This document shows positions 1 to 11,400 of a DNA stretch of 64,000 nucleotides, in pieces. Each line of letters begins with the position of its first letter. Within the stretch, counting starts at the first letter, position 1. Position numbers and translations under genes: made by a program. A model generated the notes under the pieces. The model was given only the letters and a program-made list of their open reading frames with translations. It did not search any database and had not been told where the DNA came from. Source of the DNA: Sipunculus nudus (Eukaryota; Annelida; Sipuncula; Golfingiida; Sipunculidae); NCBI GenBank assembly GCA_026874595.1, contig CM049308.1, forward strand, positions 76,243,124 to 76,307,123, written 5' to 3'.

Positions 1-11
1 ATGTAGTTCCT

Positions 12-584
12 TTGGCAGTCAGGACATGTGAACTCAGGGTTACGGCCGGAAATACAGCTGGTGAAGAGGGACCTGGAGATGTGATAGAAACTGACGGTTC
101 CTCAGATGCATCTGGATGCCCTACAGCCATTGATTCAGGCAGTGAAGTGTCCGACACAGAATCCATCCCGGACCAGACGTCTAATTGGCTGAAGGCTTAC
201 TCTTCTAATCAACTGGTAGAGATGCAGGATGCTGACCTGGACCTAAAGCCCTTGGTATTGTGGTTGGACAATGGAGAGCCGAAGCAGGCAGAACTGCTCC
301 TCACTTGTCCTGCAGTTAAATCTTTGTGGGCATGTAGGTCCCAATTGCACTTGAGGGGCGGTGTCCTCCATTATATGTGGGAAGGCAATGATGGGGCGCA
401 CCCCTTGTTGTTGGTCCCTGAGGGTTTAAAACAGGAAATCCTTAAACTTTGCCATGGCTGCCCCACGGCTGGGCCCCACCTAGGAAGAAATGAGACCTTG
501 GCACGCCTCCGTAGGTCCTTTTTCTGGCACAATATGGTCAGAGACTGTGCACTGTATGTGGCACAGTGTCAAGTCTACAACTGA
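12..584 (+). pseudogene. Retrotransposon integrase N-terminal (H2C2) region, broken
   Basis: An open frame of 190 codons. The first ~120 residues are low-similarity, acidic linker. From about residue 145 it resembles the H2C2 zinc-binding domain that precedes the integrase core in Ty3/gypsy polyproteins, with two spaced histidines (CHGC, GPHLG) and the first cysteine in YVAQC. The second zinc-ligand cysteine is replaced by tyrosine (CQVY), and a TGA stop follows one residue later, at a position where these proteins normally read through to the core. The core continues in a later frame segment from about 645. The true start is outside the window; the first ATG is not meaningful. Confidence 0.8.
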
Positions 585-644
585 CGTAAATGGCCTGTTA
601 GAACTGCAAAAGCAGGATTAGTCAACTATAATTCCGGATATCCG

Positions 645-1499
645 ATGGAACGTGTGCATCTGGACGTCCTTGGGCCATTTACAACAAGCACACAGGGGAA
701 CTCTTACATCTTAATGATGTGCGACCAATACTCCATATGGCTTGAGTGTGCGGCTATTCCTGACCAGACAGCGGAGACCTTGGCAAAACAATTCATTATG
801 CATTTCGTCACCACCTTTGGTTGTCCACTTATAGTTCACACCAATCAAGGACGCAATTTTGAGTCGAACCTGTTTAAAGCGTTCTGTGAGAGGATGGGTA
901 TAGCCAAGACTAGGACCACGCCCTACCAACCCTCTTCAAATGGCCAGGTTGAACGGCAAAATAGGAATGTGTTGCAGATGGTGCGGTGTATGATCCAAGG
1001 CCGAACTCGGGAGTGGGACGAAGATCTACTACTCGTCGTTATGGCTCTGCACTCGATGGTCAACCGAATGACAGGGTTCCCTGCAAATCAAATTATGCTG
1101 GGACGCGAGGTTTATCAACCCACTGATTTGATACTTGGTATGAATACAAATGAGCCCAGCGATATTCCTGAGAGCTGGGTCCAAAACCTCACAAAGTGTA
1201 TGGAGGCCATTCACCATCGTGTGCGGGAGAAGTTGAAAGGTAACCTTGAGCATCAAAAACAACTGTATGACATTCTAATAAGAGAGGATCGTTTTGGGAT
1301 GGGTGATGTGGTTTACCTCCGTGACAGGTCAACAAAGAAGGGGCAAAGCCCGAAGCTTCAACCCATCCGGAAAGGGCCTTATTTAGTAGTTAAGGCAAAG
1401 CCTCCATTGTATTTGGTCAGGACAAAGAAAAAGGAGTCCTACCACCACCACAACAACCTGAAGCGTTGTGCAGACGGCCGTCTTCCCCACTGGCTATGA
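645..1499 (+). pseudogene. Retrotransposon integrase core, catalytic Asp lost
   Basis: A 284-codon frame with the RNase H-like integrase core. The first catalytic aspartate is in HLDVLGP near the start and the glutamate is in NGQVERQNR. The second aspartate, normally in an H-S-D-Q-G type motif, is asparagine here (HTNQGRNF). Past residue ~210 comes a GDVVYLRD segment and a GPY/F-like module (PIRKGPYLVV), the usual C-terminal DNA-binding part of Ty3/gypsy integrases. The substitution and the upstream stop indicate a dead copy. Family assignment is confident; the clade is not. Confidence 0.88.
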
Positions 1500-2418
1500 A
1501 GAGTTTGCGCTCAGTTATTTCATCAGGAAACAGCCGCCTTATTAGATCAGTCTGAATCCATTCCTGAATCCTCTGATGGTGGTAAAGATCAGACAGAAGG
1601 AGGGTCAGCACCGACCTCGTTGGAAGAACCTGCAGTAGCTGTTGCAGCCTCAGAGGGCGCCCTTGGTAGTGATCCCGCCGTTTCGGATCCTAGTAGCAGT
1701 ATAACTGAAGATATTCCAAAGGGAAGTCCAGAGCCTCTTTCTGAGTGCAAGGATTCAGGGATCTCGCCACTAGACTCACCCACCCATAGGGAGTTCGAGG
1801 CATAAGTGCCGGAAGCCAGCTTATCTTAAGGATTATCTTATGCCATAGCGTAAGGTGCATGGAGTTATAGATAAGGCATTGCCACTTATTGTTATTTAGA
1901 GTTACATTTTGTAGAGCGATGGAAGACCCAGAGAGTCTTGGGGAAGACAGATTTGTTCCAAATTATGAGCCCATTCTTGGGGCGAATCTGGTGCTACTGG
2001 TAGCAGCAGGAAGTCCAGGCACCAACACACTTGTTGTGTCTCTTCGTTTATAGCTTTTGTTATAGTTCACTTGTTATTACCTGTAGGGCAAGGTTTGGTT
2101 GAGACAGTTTACACTTACTAAGTTTAGTAGCTGTACAGTGTACAACGGATGCGTTGCCAATGTCTGCGGGTCAAGCCTCGGCGACCCTTCCATCCTTGTA
2201 CAGCTGATTGTCCCTTAGGGCATCACTAGATAGGTCAAGTTTTTCCAAGCCAGAGTAATTTAGACCTTAGGTCGACAGGGTAATTTTAGTGTTAAGTGTT
2301 CGAAGTACTGTCCAGTTTGATTACTTTGTCCAGTTGTTAGCCACTAACATTCAATATCCATAGTCTTGGGATATAGTCGCCTCAGTCCATTCTTTTGGAA
2401 GATGGGCTCACCTCTCAC
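1500..2418 (+). other. Retrotransposon 3' region between integrase and polypurine tract
   Basis: About 900 bases with only short frames. One (1620-1805) reads Ser/Pro/Glu-rich and may be the tail of the polyprotein after a frame break. No other gene is visible. It belongs to the element because the polypurine tract and LTR follow. Confidence 0.5.
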
Positions 2419-2432
2419 AAAAAGGGGAGGAA
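2419..2432 (+). other. Polypurine tract
   Basis: AAAAAGGGGAGGAA is an all-purine run directly before a TGTAGTAGG start. This is the expected plus-strand primer site abutting the 3' LTR of a retrovirus-like element. Confidence 0.7.
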
Positions 2433-2637
2433 TGTAGTAGGAACAGATTAAATGACTTGCCCATGGATCCGGGACCCGTCATAGGACCCCCCAGTTTTAC
2501 ACCTGAAGAACTCCGAAGAGTGTCGTGTGCATCAGGGCCAAGCTGTAGAGAGCCACTGAGGAGTCCATGTCCGATTGGAGCTGCCTGTTGGCGTGTTTGA
2601 GGTCGTACTACGAGGTGAGACTACCCACATCTACTAT
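2433..2637 (+). repeat. Probable 3' LTR, about 205 bp
   Basis: It begins TGTAGTAGG immediately after the polypurine tract. Near 2631 there is CTACTATA, an imperfect inverted match to the start, so the LTR probably ends about 2637. The matching 5' LTR is outside the window, so the exact end is unconfirmed. Confidence 0.5.
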
Positions 2638-2639
2638 AC

Positions 2640-3080
2640 TTACTTGGCCAAATGACTTAGTTCAAATTCCTGTAACCTGGCCAGAATTCATTAAACCCAA
2701 ATCATTTGAACAAATATAAAAGAGCTCATCTCTTGGATCATTTCTGTGAAATATTGAAATTCTTGCTAAATGATTTTTGAGAAGAAGATTTTCAAATGTT
2801 TTCTAGCTTTTTCCACATAAAATGTCTACGCAGGTGGAGCCACAAAAAGCTCAATCCCACAATATTTGACATGTGACTGATTTTTGCATAAAGTTTGGGG
2901 ATGCTATATCCTGCTTCCAGAGAAATTATGGGTTAATGTTCTGATGACCGATGAACCCCATACAAAGAGGTCCATGCAGGTGGCACCACCAATACCACAA
3001 TTTCATGTGACCAACATTTGTATAAAATTTGGTGATGATAGCTCTAGCTGTGTACACATGTTTGAGACATTGTGATTGTT
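2640..3080 (+). repeat. Family-5 interspersed element fragment
   Basis: The text from CCAAATGACTTAGTTCAAAT onward is repeated with divergence at 7317, 25976, 26310 and 55135, including the 'phrase' GTGACCAACATT...AAATTTGGTGATGATAGCTC (2999, 7235, 26226, 55050). It contains GGTGGCACCACC near 2970, a one-base derivative of the GGTGGCGCCACC palindrome. It is cut on the left by the LTR element and on the right at about 3075. No terminus is visible. Confidence 0.65.
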
Positions 3081-3299
3081 TCAGTCAGCCGGTACATTTT
3101 GACTGTGCTCGTCGCATGTGCACCTGAATATCTCGGGCTGATTGGCTGAGCCAGAGTTTGTTAGGCCTTCTTTCAAGAGTGGTGGTCCGATAAATGTTTA
3201 CACTGAGGCTGAGGGTTATAGTGTTTTAAAGTCTCGCCAAACTCAACAAAGCGACTGCCTAAAAATTAAATCAGAATATTAGTAGCCTATTGGAAGCCA

Positions 3300-4250
3300 G
3301 GAATCAGACATGGGTTGAATACAGGAGGGATGTATTTGAATATGAATACGAACAGAGCAGGGGTACACAAATACGAATACAAATACAAATACTCCAAAAC
3401 ATAAATGTATTCGAATACGAAACTGCATAATGATGGAGTATTATATATAATGGTAGTTTGTTTCACAAAATATATAAATGAATGTTCCTTTCAGGTTGTG
3501 GGCCAGGTACTTGTACCTGTTACTGTACCTTTACCTAGGTACACAATTAGAGTACCTGTAGCTGGCTGTCATGAGTAGGAAGTACCTTGTACCTGTACCT
3601 GAAACTTAAGTTCCTGTACCTGGTATATGATACTCCAGGTACAAATTTGATACTGGTACTTGAAATGGACACCAGGCTTGTCACCAAAGCTGTCATCCCT
3701 GTCAGGGCAGTAAGCCATCTCAGGCAGGGGTAATTACAAAACATTCATCCTTGCTGCCTTTGTAGCTAGCTACCTGGCTAGCAAGTTGGTCAACCTCCAG
3801 CCTCTTTAACAGGAAGTTCATTGCAGCATTATATTATCAGCAGAAGTATACAGCAACAAACAATGGATAGATACAGGGGGTTGCCTACATACCCTAAGTC
3901 TAAAGTTGGCTAGTACGTACAATGAACAGGGCCCAGGGGGGGGGGCAGTTACTTGTACCTGTATCTAAGTACACAATTTACAGTTATGTGAATTATAGGT
4001 TTACCAAGATACTGGAATGGACATTAGGTTTGGTCAAGTAAGGTACAGAGCGGTCATCCCTGTCCGGGCTGTTACCTAGACCAGGCATGTGTAATTACTA
4101 AGCTTTCAACCTTTTGAACTAGGTGGACTTGGGATAGTTGCATATTGGCCTAGCTACCTGAAGCCTCTACACAGGAAGTTCCTTGTGGCATTATCAGACA
4201 TAAAGGGTACAGAGCAAAGGATATGGACAGTGTTGCTTGCCCCAATGTAG
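3300..4250. repeat. AATAC-rich tract and a diverged GTACC-rich duplication
   Basis: 3335-3425 is rich in GAATAC/AATACA words. 3500-3780 and 3945-4190 are two diverged copies of one sequence, sharing CTTGTACCTGT, GTCATCCCTGTC(A/C)GGGC and GTGTAATTAC-type words about 400 bases apart. The first is dense in GTACCTG/CAGGTAC, which is self-complementary. No coding content. Confidence 0.55.
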
Positions 4251-4289
4251 ATTTCTGTTATCTAGTAAGTATAAAAAACTCATTGTATA

Positions 4290-7049
4290 TAAGAAACAAG
4301 TGACCCAGGGGTCATGACGCTCAGCTGACCAGGAAGACATTGACAAAAGTAATTTTATCATCTGAATGTCAAATTTGAATGAAATACTTTTTCCAAACTT
4401 GACCTTTTGTATAAAATCATCCTATATTCATTGGGGTACTATGGAGCTCTGTAGCATGAAGGATATGGGTAACAGACACCTATTTTCAAGGTTTACAAGA
4501 TGACTTTTCAGGGGTCTCCCAGCATGTCAAAAAATAAAATTCTAGGTCCAGTTATTATGATTTGTGCCCTGTTAACAAATCCAAATGTTTATTCTGGGGG
4601 GTATTTCAAAGCCGCATAGGATGAAGGATATGGGTAACAGAGATGTAATTTCAGGTGCACAAGGAGACTTTTCAGGGGCCTCCCAGCATATCAAGAAAGG
4701 AGATTCTAGGTCAAGTCATTATAATTTGTGCTCTGTTAACAGATGACCAAATCTTTATTCTGGGGAGTACTTCGGAGCCCCAGAGCATGAAGGATATGGG
4801 TAACAGGGACCTTATTTCGGGTTTCCATGTAGACCTTTTATGGGCTTCCCTGGAGGTGAGGACAGAAGATTCTAGGTCCAGTCATTATGATTTGTGCCCT
4901 GTTTACAGATGACCAAATGTTTAAAGATCACAAAAGTAGAGAAAAAAAATCGTAAAAAATAAAAAAAATATAGGTGGCGCCACCAATCTCCAGAAATTGA
5001 TGAAACACTCCATGATCAATATCCATGCAAAGAATCATGGTGATTAATGCATTAGTTGTTCAGATACTTGAGCTTTTGTATTAAATTTTGCATTATTCTG
5101 GGGGGTACTTCAGAACCCCATAGCTTGAAGAATATAGGTCACAGTGACCTAATTTCAGGTTTAAAAGGAGAATTTCCATAGACCTCCCAGGATTTCAAGT
5201 AAGAAGATTCCTGGTCTAGCGGTTACAATTTGTGCCCTGTTAACAGACAGACGCCTGGATGGCCAGACGGACGACGGACAAAAGGTGATCCCTACAGCTC
5301 AGATGACTTTCAGTCAGCTGAGCTAAAAATTGAAAAAATACAGGTGGCGCCACCAGAATGCAGAAACTGATGAAACATTTCATGATCAATATCCATGCAA
5401 AGAATCATGGTGATCAATATAATAATTGTTCAGATACTTGAACTTTTGTATCAAATTTTCCATTATTCTGGGGGGTACTTCGGGGAATTCGGAGCCCCAT
5501 AGCTCAGAGGTTATGGGTAACAGAGACCTAATTTCAAGTTTTTAAGGAAACTTTCATGGGCCTCTCAGCATGTCAAGAGAGAAGATTCTAGGTCCAGTTG
5601 TTACGATTTGTGCCATGTTAACAGATGACCGCATCTTATGAGGTCTCAAAAATAGAGAAAAAAATTCGTAAAAATAAAAAAAAATAAAGGTGGCGCCACC
5701 ATACTGCAGAAACTGATGACACATTCCATGATCAATATCCATGCAAAGAATCATGGTGATCACTGCAATAGTTGTTTAGATACTTGAGCTTTTGTATCAA
5801 ATTGTCCATTATTCTGAGGGATACTTCAGATGACTTACAGTCAGCTGAGCTAAAAACACTTAATGGTCAATATCCATGCAAAGAATCATGATGATCTCCA
5901 TATTAGTTGTTCAGATACTTCAGCTTTTGTATCAAATTGTCCATTATTCTGAGGGATACTTCAGAGACCTATAGCTTGAAGGATATGGGTAACAGAGACC
6001 TAATTTCAAGTTTCCACAGGCAATCTTCATGGGCCTCCTTGCATGACAAGAATGAAGTTTCTAGGTCCAGTTGTTGCAATTTGTACCCTCTTGATAGATA
6101 ACATAGGTGGCGCCACCAGTCTGCAGGAACTGATGGAACATCTCATAATCAATATGTATGCCAAAAATCATGACCATCAGTGATGTAGTTATTGAGATAT
6201 TGAAGTTTTTGTTTGAAATTTTTTACTTTTCTGGGGGGTAGTTTGGGGCCCCATAGCTCGAAGAATATGGGTAACAGAGACCTAATTTCTGGTTTCCATG
6301 GAGACTTTTCATAGGTCTCTCAGTGTGTCAAGAATGAAGATTCTAGGTCCAGTCTTTACGATTTGTGCCTTGTTAACAGATGTTTACATTTTGAAAGGTC
6401 TCAAAAATAGAGAAAAAAATTTGTAAAAAATTGAACGATACAGGTGGCGCCACCAGTCTGCAGGAAGTGATGGAACATCTCATGATCAATATGTATGACA
6501 AAAATCATGACCATCAGTCAAGTATTTAATGAGATATTGAAGTTTTTGTTTGAAATTTTTTACTTTTCTGGGGGGTAGTTTGGGGCCCCATAGCTCGAAG
6601 AATATGGGTAACAGAGACCTAATTTCTGGTTTCCATGGAGACTTTTCATAGGTCTCTAAGTGTGTCGAGAATGAAGATTCTAAGTCCAGTCATTACGATT
6701 TGTGCCTTGTTAACAGATGTTCACATTTTTAAAGGTCTCAAAAATAGAGAAAAAAATTCGTAAAAAATCGAAAAATACAGGTGGCGCCACCAGTCTTCAG
6801 GAAATGATGGAACCTCTCATGATCAATATGTATGCCAAAAATCATGACCATCAGTCAAGTAGTTAATGAGATATTGAAGTTTTTGTATGAAATTTTGGAC
6901 TTTTCTGGGGGGTACTTTGGGGCCCCATAGCTCGAAGGATATGGGTAACAGAGACCTAATTTCTGGTTTCCAAGGAGATTTTTCATGGACCTCCCAGGAT
7001 GTCAAGTAAGAAGATTCCAGTTCTAGCGGTTACGATTTGTGCCTGGTTA

Positions 7050-7080
<31 letters not shown>

Positions 7081-7153
7081 GACAGACAGACGGACGACGG
7101 ACAAAGAGTGATCGCTATTGCTCAGATGACTTTCAGTCAGCTGAGCTAAAAAG
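4290..7153 (+). mobile_element. Family-1 HINE-like element cluster with 337-bp monomers
   Basis: It starts at 4290 (AACAAGTGACCC, a hairpin around CCAGGGGTC, then GCTCAGCTGA) and has 3' termini of the form GTCAGCTGAGCTAAAAA at about 5333, 5856 and 7151. The body is a tandem array of monomers. The palindrome GGTGGCGCCACC occurs at 4973, 5343, 5689, 6106, 6443 and 6780; the last three are exactly 337 apart. Each monomer carries GATCAATAT, GGGGGGTA, GGATATGGGTAACAGAGACC and TCTAGGTCCAG. GACGGACA-type microsatellites precede the termini at 5252-5282 and 7052-7100. No protein-coding frame is credible. Multiple 3' ends suggest internal duplication or nested copies. Confidence 0.75.
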
Positions 7154-7600
7154 TAATGTCACAAAGGTTGGTCGCATTGACTGACATACAAAGAGGTCCC
7201 TGCAGGTGGCACCACCAATACCACAATTTCATGTGACCAACATTTGTATAAAATTTGGTGATGATAGCTCCAGCTGTGTACACGTGTTTGAGACTGTAAT
7301 TTTTGTATGCTTTTTTGACCAAATGACTAAGTTCAGCTGCCTGCATCTCCGCCAAAAATCACCTAATTGGAACCCATTTGAACAAGATTTTAAAATTTTT
7401 TTAGCATTTTCCCTATAAAATCAAATTCAATGCAAACAGCAAATCAAAGAAAAGCTCATTCCAATATAGTTTGACATGTGACTGATTGTTCCATGAAATT
7501 TGGTGCTGCTAGCACAAACGTTTTTAAAGATAGCATGGGTTAACGTACGGACAGCAGACAGACGCCGCTGTGCCATTGTATAAGCTCACAGGTTGATAAA
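7154..7600 (+). repeat. Family-5 element fragment with 3' terminus
   Basis: The body matches 2950-3075 and 26180-26460. It ends with TAAGCTCACAGGTTGATAAAA, a mutated version of the family-5 terminus AAGCTCACAGGTTCGCTAAA found at 26637 and 55505. The 4290-7153 cluster therefore looks inserted into an older family-5 copy running from about 2640. Confidence 0.65.
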
Positions 7601-8268
7601 AATGACTCGATAGATTATTAATCTATTATTTTATGTACCTTCTGTATTACCAGGAAATCTGCTGTATGGAATTATACCTAAATATTTAAGAGTAAATTTC
7701 ACCTAACTTGTACATCAGGCTGAGAGGTCAAGGTAATAGCCGGGGTTGATGACACTTTACCTCTGCACAAGGCTGAGTTTTTATGCTTTTTGCTGTTTTT
7801 CTTATATTAGAATATTTTATCTGGTTAATATGACTTCTTCGGATGTGCACACAAAATTGTTTGTGATGCAAAAATGCAATCAATTTTATTGATAATGAAA
7901 GAAACGACCAATCATCAATATAATCAATTAATTGGGACAGTAATATATTTTACTATAGAACAAGTTTCATCCTGCTGATATATTAAATCAAGTGCACAGC
8001 TTTTATAAGCCCATTAAGAAGCATACTCAGTGCTGTAAAGAAGTGGGTTCATGTTTCAACTCTGTCAGCTAAAAGCAGGAGGGAAAGGTGAAGAAACACA
8101 TTCGGTGATTCCTGGTTACCAAGTGGATAAATGACTTTCAGTCAGCTGAGCTTAAAGTGTAACATCTATGGCAAAACTGCAACACAAAAGGTCCCTCTTC
8201 CTTCAAAAGGTTGTTAGATTGTTTAGATTGTTGGCAGTGTCTGTTAACACTGATATTCATAATCTCAC
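7601..8268. other. DCAF5 intron 2 sequence, no gene seen
   Basis: AT-rich unique-looking sequence on the minus strand downstream of DCAF5 exon 2. No further DCAF5 exon is visible between here and the left edge, so the third coding exon must lie beyond the window. Confidence 0.6.
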
Positions 8269-8412
8269 CTCCAGAGAAGACTTTCTTGTTCTTGTTATCA
8301 AATGCCAGACAGAAGATGTTACTGTTGTGTTCCCCCTTCATGGACACGGGCTGACAGACTCCGCTAATGGCTTCCTCAGTGTTCCAATACAGGACCCTCC
8401 GGTCATCTCCTC
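8269..8412 (-). CDS. DCAF5: DCAF5 coding exon 2
   Basis: 144 bases: acceptor TTTTTTGACAG|GA, donor GGAG|GTGAGA. It starts by completing a glycine codon and reads GDDRRVLYWNTEEAISG, then PVSMKGEHNSNIFCLAFD, then KKVFSG. This is the end of WD repeat 1 and the beginning of repeat 2. Both intron phases are 1, so this exon could be skipped without a frame change. Surrounded by repeats on both sides. Confidence 0.93.
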
Positions 8413-11400
8413 CTGTCAAAAAATAACAGATCCATGAATCTATGAACTCCAAACAACGTTTCAACTGGCAAGAGAGCTTAGTACACAACTGTAAAGTTCT
8501 TTTTGGAAGAATCCCACATATGGCTCCATTTTGATAAATAACAAATATATTTAAAAAAGAGATGAAAAAAATATCTATTTTTATTAACCTGAAAACACCT
8601 TCATGTCTTCCATTTTCATATGTTTGAAGAAATATTTACAAATATTCCCCTCTAACATAAAGTGACAGTCTGACAAGACCTGATGACTAAATGTGGGTAC
8701 ACATACACTTTGGTAACTGTGGCATAGCTTCTGATTGGCTAGAAAGAAAAGGACCCATTTCCAGTCAATAGCATTATCTTGACACTCAGAAAGAAATGCT
8801 ATTTCTATAAATATAACCATTAATATTAAATGACAGCTGTTTTGCTTTTGTTTTCTCAGGCAGGCATGTGGCACACATTTCCAGGACAACAAAATTTCCA
8901 TCTAGTGTTTGGTCTTTTCCATAAACCCCTTCCTCTAGGTAGGTACATGTACTGAACAACATTTGTACCGAACGGCCTCCATCATCTGATTGCCACTGCC
9001 AAATGATGTAAAACTGTTATCAACTGTGACTGCCACTGTCAAATGAAACAAACAGTTATCAACTGTGACTGCCACTGTCAAATGAAACAAACAGTTATCA
9101 ACTGTGACTGCCACTGTCAAATGAAACAAACTGTTATCAACTGTGACTGCCACTGTCAAATGAAACAAACCGTTATCAACTGTGACTGTCACTGTCAAAT
9201 GAAACAAACTGTTATCAACTGTGACCACCACTGCCAAATGATGTAAAACAGTTATCAACTGTAACTGCCACTGTCAAATGAAACAAACTGTTATCAACTG
9301 TGACTGCCACTGTCAAATGAAACAAACTGTTATCAACTGTGACCGCCACTGCCAAATGATATAAAACAGTTATCAACTGTGACTGCCACTGTCAAATGAA
9401 ACAAACTGTTATCAACTGTGACTGCCACTGTCAAATGAAACAAACTGTTATCAACTGTGACCGTCACTGCTAAATGATGTAAAACAGTTATCAACTGTGA
9501 CTGCCACTGTCAAATGAAACAAACTGTTATCAACTGTGACTGCCACTGCCAAATTATGTAAAACAGTTATCAACTGTGACTGCCACTGTCAAATGAAACA
9601 AACTGTTATCAACTGTGACTGCCACTGTCAAATGAAACAAACTGTTATCAACTGTGACCACCACTGTCAAATGAAACAAACAGTTATCAACTGTGACTGT
9701 CACTGTCAAATGAACAAATTGTTATCAACTGTGACTACCACTGTCAAATGAAATAAATTGTTATCAACTGAGACTGCCACTGTCAAATGATATAAAACAG
9801 TTATCAACTGGGACTGCCACTATCAAATGACACGAACAAATTATAAACTGAGACTGCCATTGTCAAATGATATAAAACAGTTATCAACCGAGACTGAAAC
9901 TGTCAAATCATACGAAACAGTGATGAACTGCGACTGCCAAAGCCAAATGATATAAAAGAGTTATCAAGTGACACTGAAATTGTTAAGTGTTAAAAAACAG
10001 TTATCAAGTGAGGCTGCCACTGTCAAATGATATGACACAGTTATCAACTGACACTAACTTACATTCTGTTTATAAAGACTGCCTCTTGTCCAGTTCTGGA
10101 AAACTTCTTTTTGTCCCATTTTTTGCAGATGCGGGGGATATTGATTTGGGTTTGTCTGTCTTTTTCTGTCAGGTTTTATGTTTCAGTGTGATAACTTTCC
10201 AAAATTTTATCCAATTTCATTCAAATTTGGGTCAGTGATTGATCTCATGCATACCTTGGTTGGGATTGGTTTTGGAGTGTCTGGCGTTTGTCTGTCTGTC
10301 ACTCTGTCTGTCAATCTAGTTTTCATTTCTGTGTGATAACTTTCCTAAATATTATCCGATTTCATTCAAATTCTGGTCAGTGACTGCTCTTATGCTTACC
10401 TTGGTTGGATTTGGTTTTGGAGTGTTTGGTATCTGTCTGTCTGTCACTCTATCTGTCAGTCAGGTTTTTGTTTCTGTGCAGTAACTTTCCTAAATATTAT
10501 CCAATTTCATTCAAATTTTGGTCAGTGATTGCTCTCATGCTTACCTTGGTTGGGATTGGTACTGGAGTGTCTATCTAAAAAATAATTCTATCCAGCTAAA
10601 AAAAAATGGTGTCCAATTTCTCAATGTTTTAGTTTTTATGTTTGCCTGCAGATGTCTCCACATGTCATAGTGGATTTTGGTCCTAATTCTCAATGTGTTT
10701 AGGTTTTAATGTTCACCTGCAAATGTTTCCACATGCCTTAGTGCTTCTGTTTAGGTTTTCATGTGCCTTCAACATTTCTTCACAAATAATAATTTTGGTT
10801 GCTTATCAAGCAGGAAAGAAAATGAGCAAAAAGCGGGGGAAATTAATTCCACAAATTTGCTGTTTTTTTTTAAAGATTGGTCCATAACTTATTGGTGGCA
10901 GTTTCTAATTAAGAAGGATAAAAAGTAAGCATAAGATAAGAATATGTAATTGTTCAGCCTCTAGATCAATCACCATCTTCCTCGAACATCTAAGCCAACA
11001 GTTTGCAAATTTATGAACTGTCTGTAGCTTTAATTGATAAAACAAAGAAATTGAGAGAAAATATATTTCATTGCACCACAGAGAAATAAATATCTTGACA
11101 CTTTTACTGATATTGGAAAATTGCTTAATCTTGTTGCCACCTGAAAGAGACTAAATTTCAGTCTTTCCTCAACTCAGGACAACACACAGGAAAACCCCCA
11201 TCAGCTGTCGATTGTTCATAAGAAAACCCTTTCCTTTTCCGGCATAAACAGGAAGCATGAGATACCAACAGCAGCTCCTCTGTCACTCCAGGGGATGTTT
11301 TATGTAAATTTACGGAATGAATATTTAGGTGTGTGTTCCAGGTGTTTAATAAATCACCTGCAAGGACTCCCTGTGCTGCAACAGATATGCCCTACATAAA

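Larger units (their letters stand above)
1..2637 (+). mobile_element. Ty3/gypsy LTR retrotransposon, 3' portion, decayed
   Basis: The left edge cuts into an LTR retrotransposon on the plus strand. In order it shows an H2C2 integrase zinc-binding region, an integrase core, a GPY/F-like C-terminal module, about 0.9 kb without a convincing reading frame, a polypurine tract and a probable short LTR. Reverse transcriptase and RNase H, which precede integrase in this superfamily, would lie left of the window. In-frame stops and substituted catalytic residues make it non-autonomous. It seems to have landed in another repeat, because the sequence after the LTR matches the family-5 body seen at 7317 and 55135. 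Confidence 0.85.

Noticed and set aside
8168-8437. 89-codon plus-strand frame
   Set aside because: Overlaps DCAF5 exon 2 in antisense; the minus-strand reading is the conserved one.
8992-10045. CRISPR-like array
   Set aside because: Units are tandem with no unique spacers, and the window is animal DNA.
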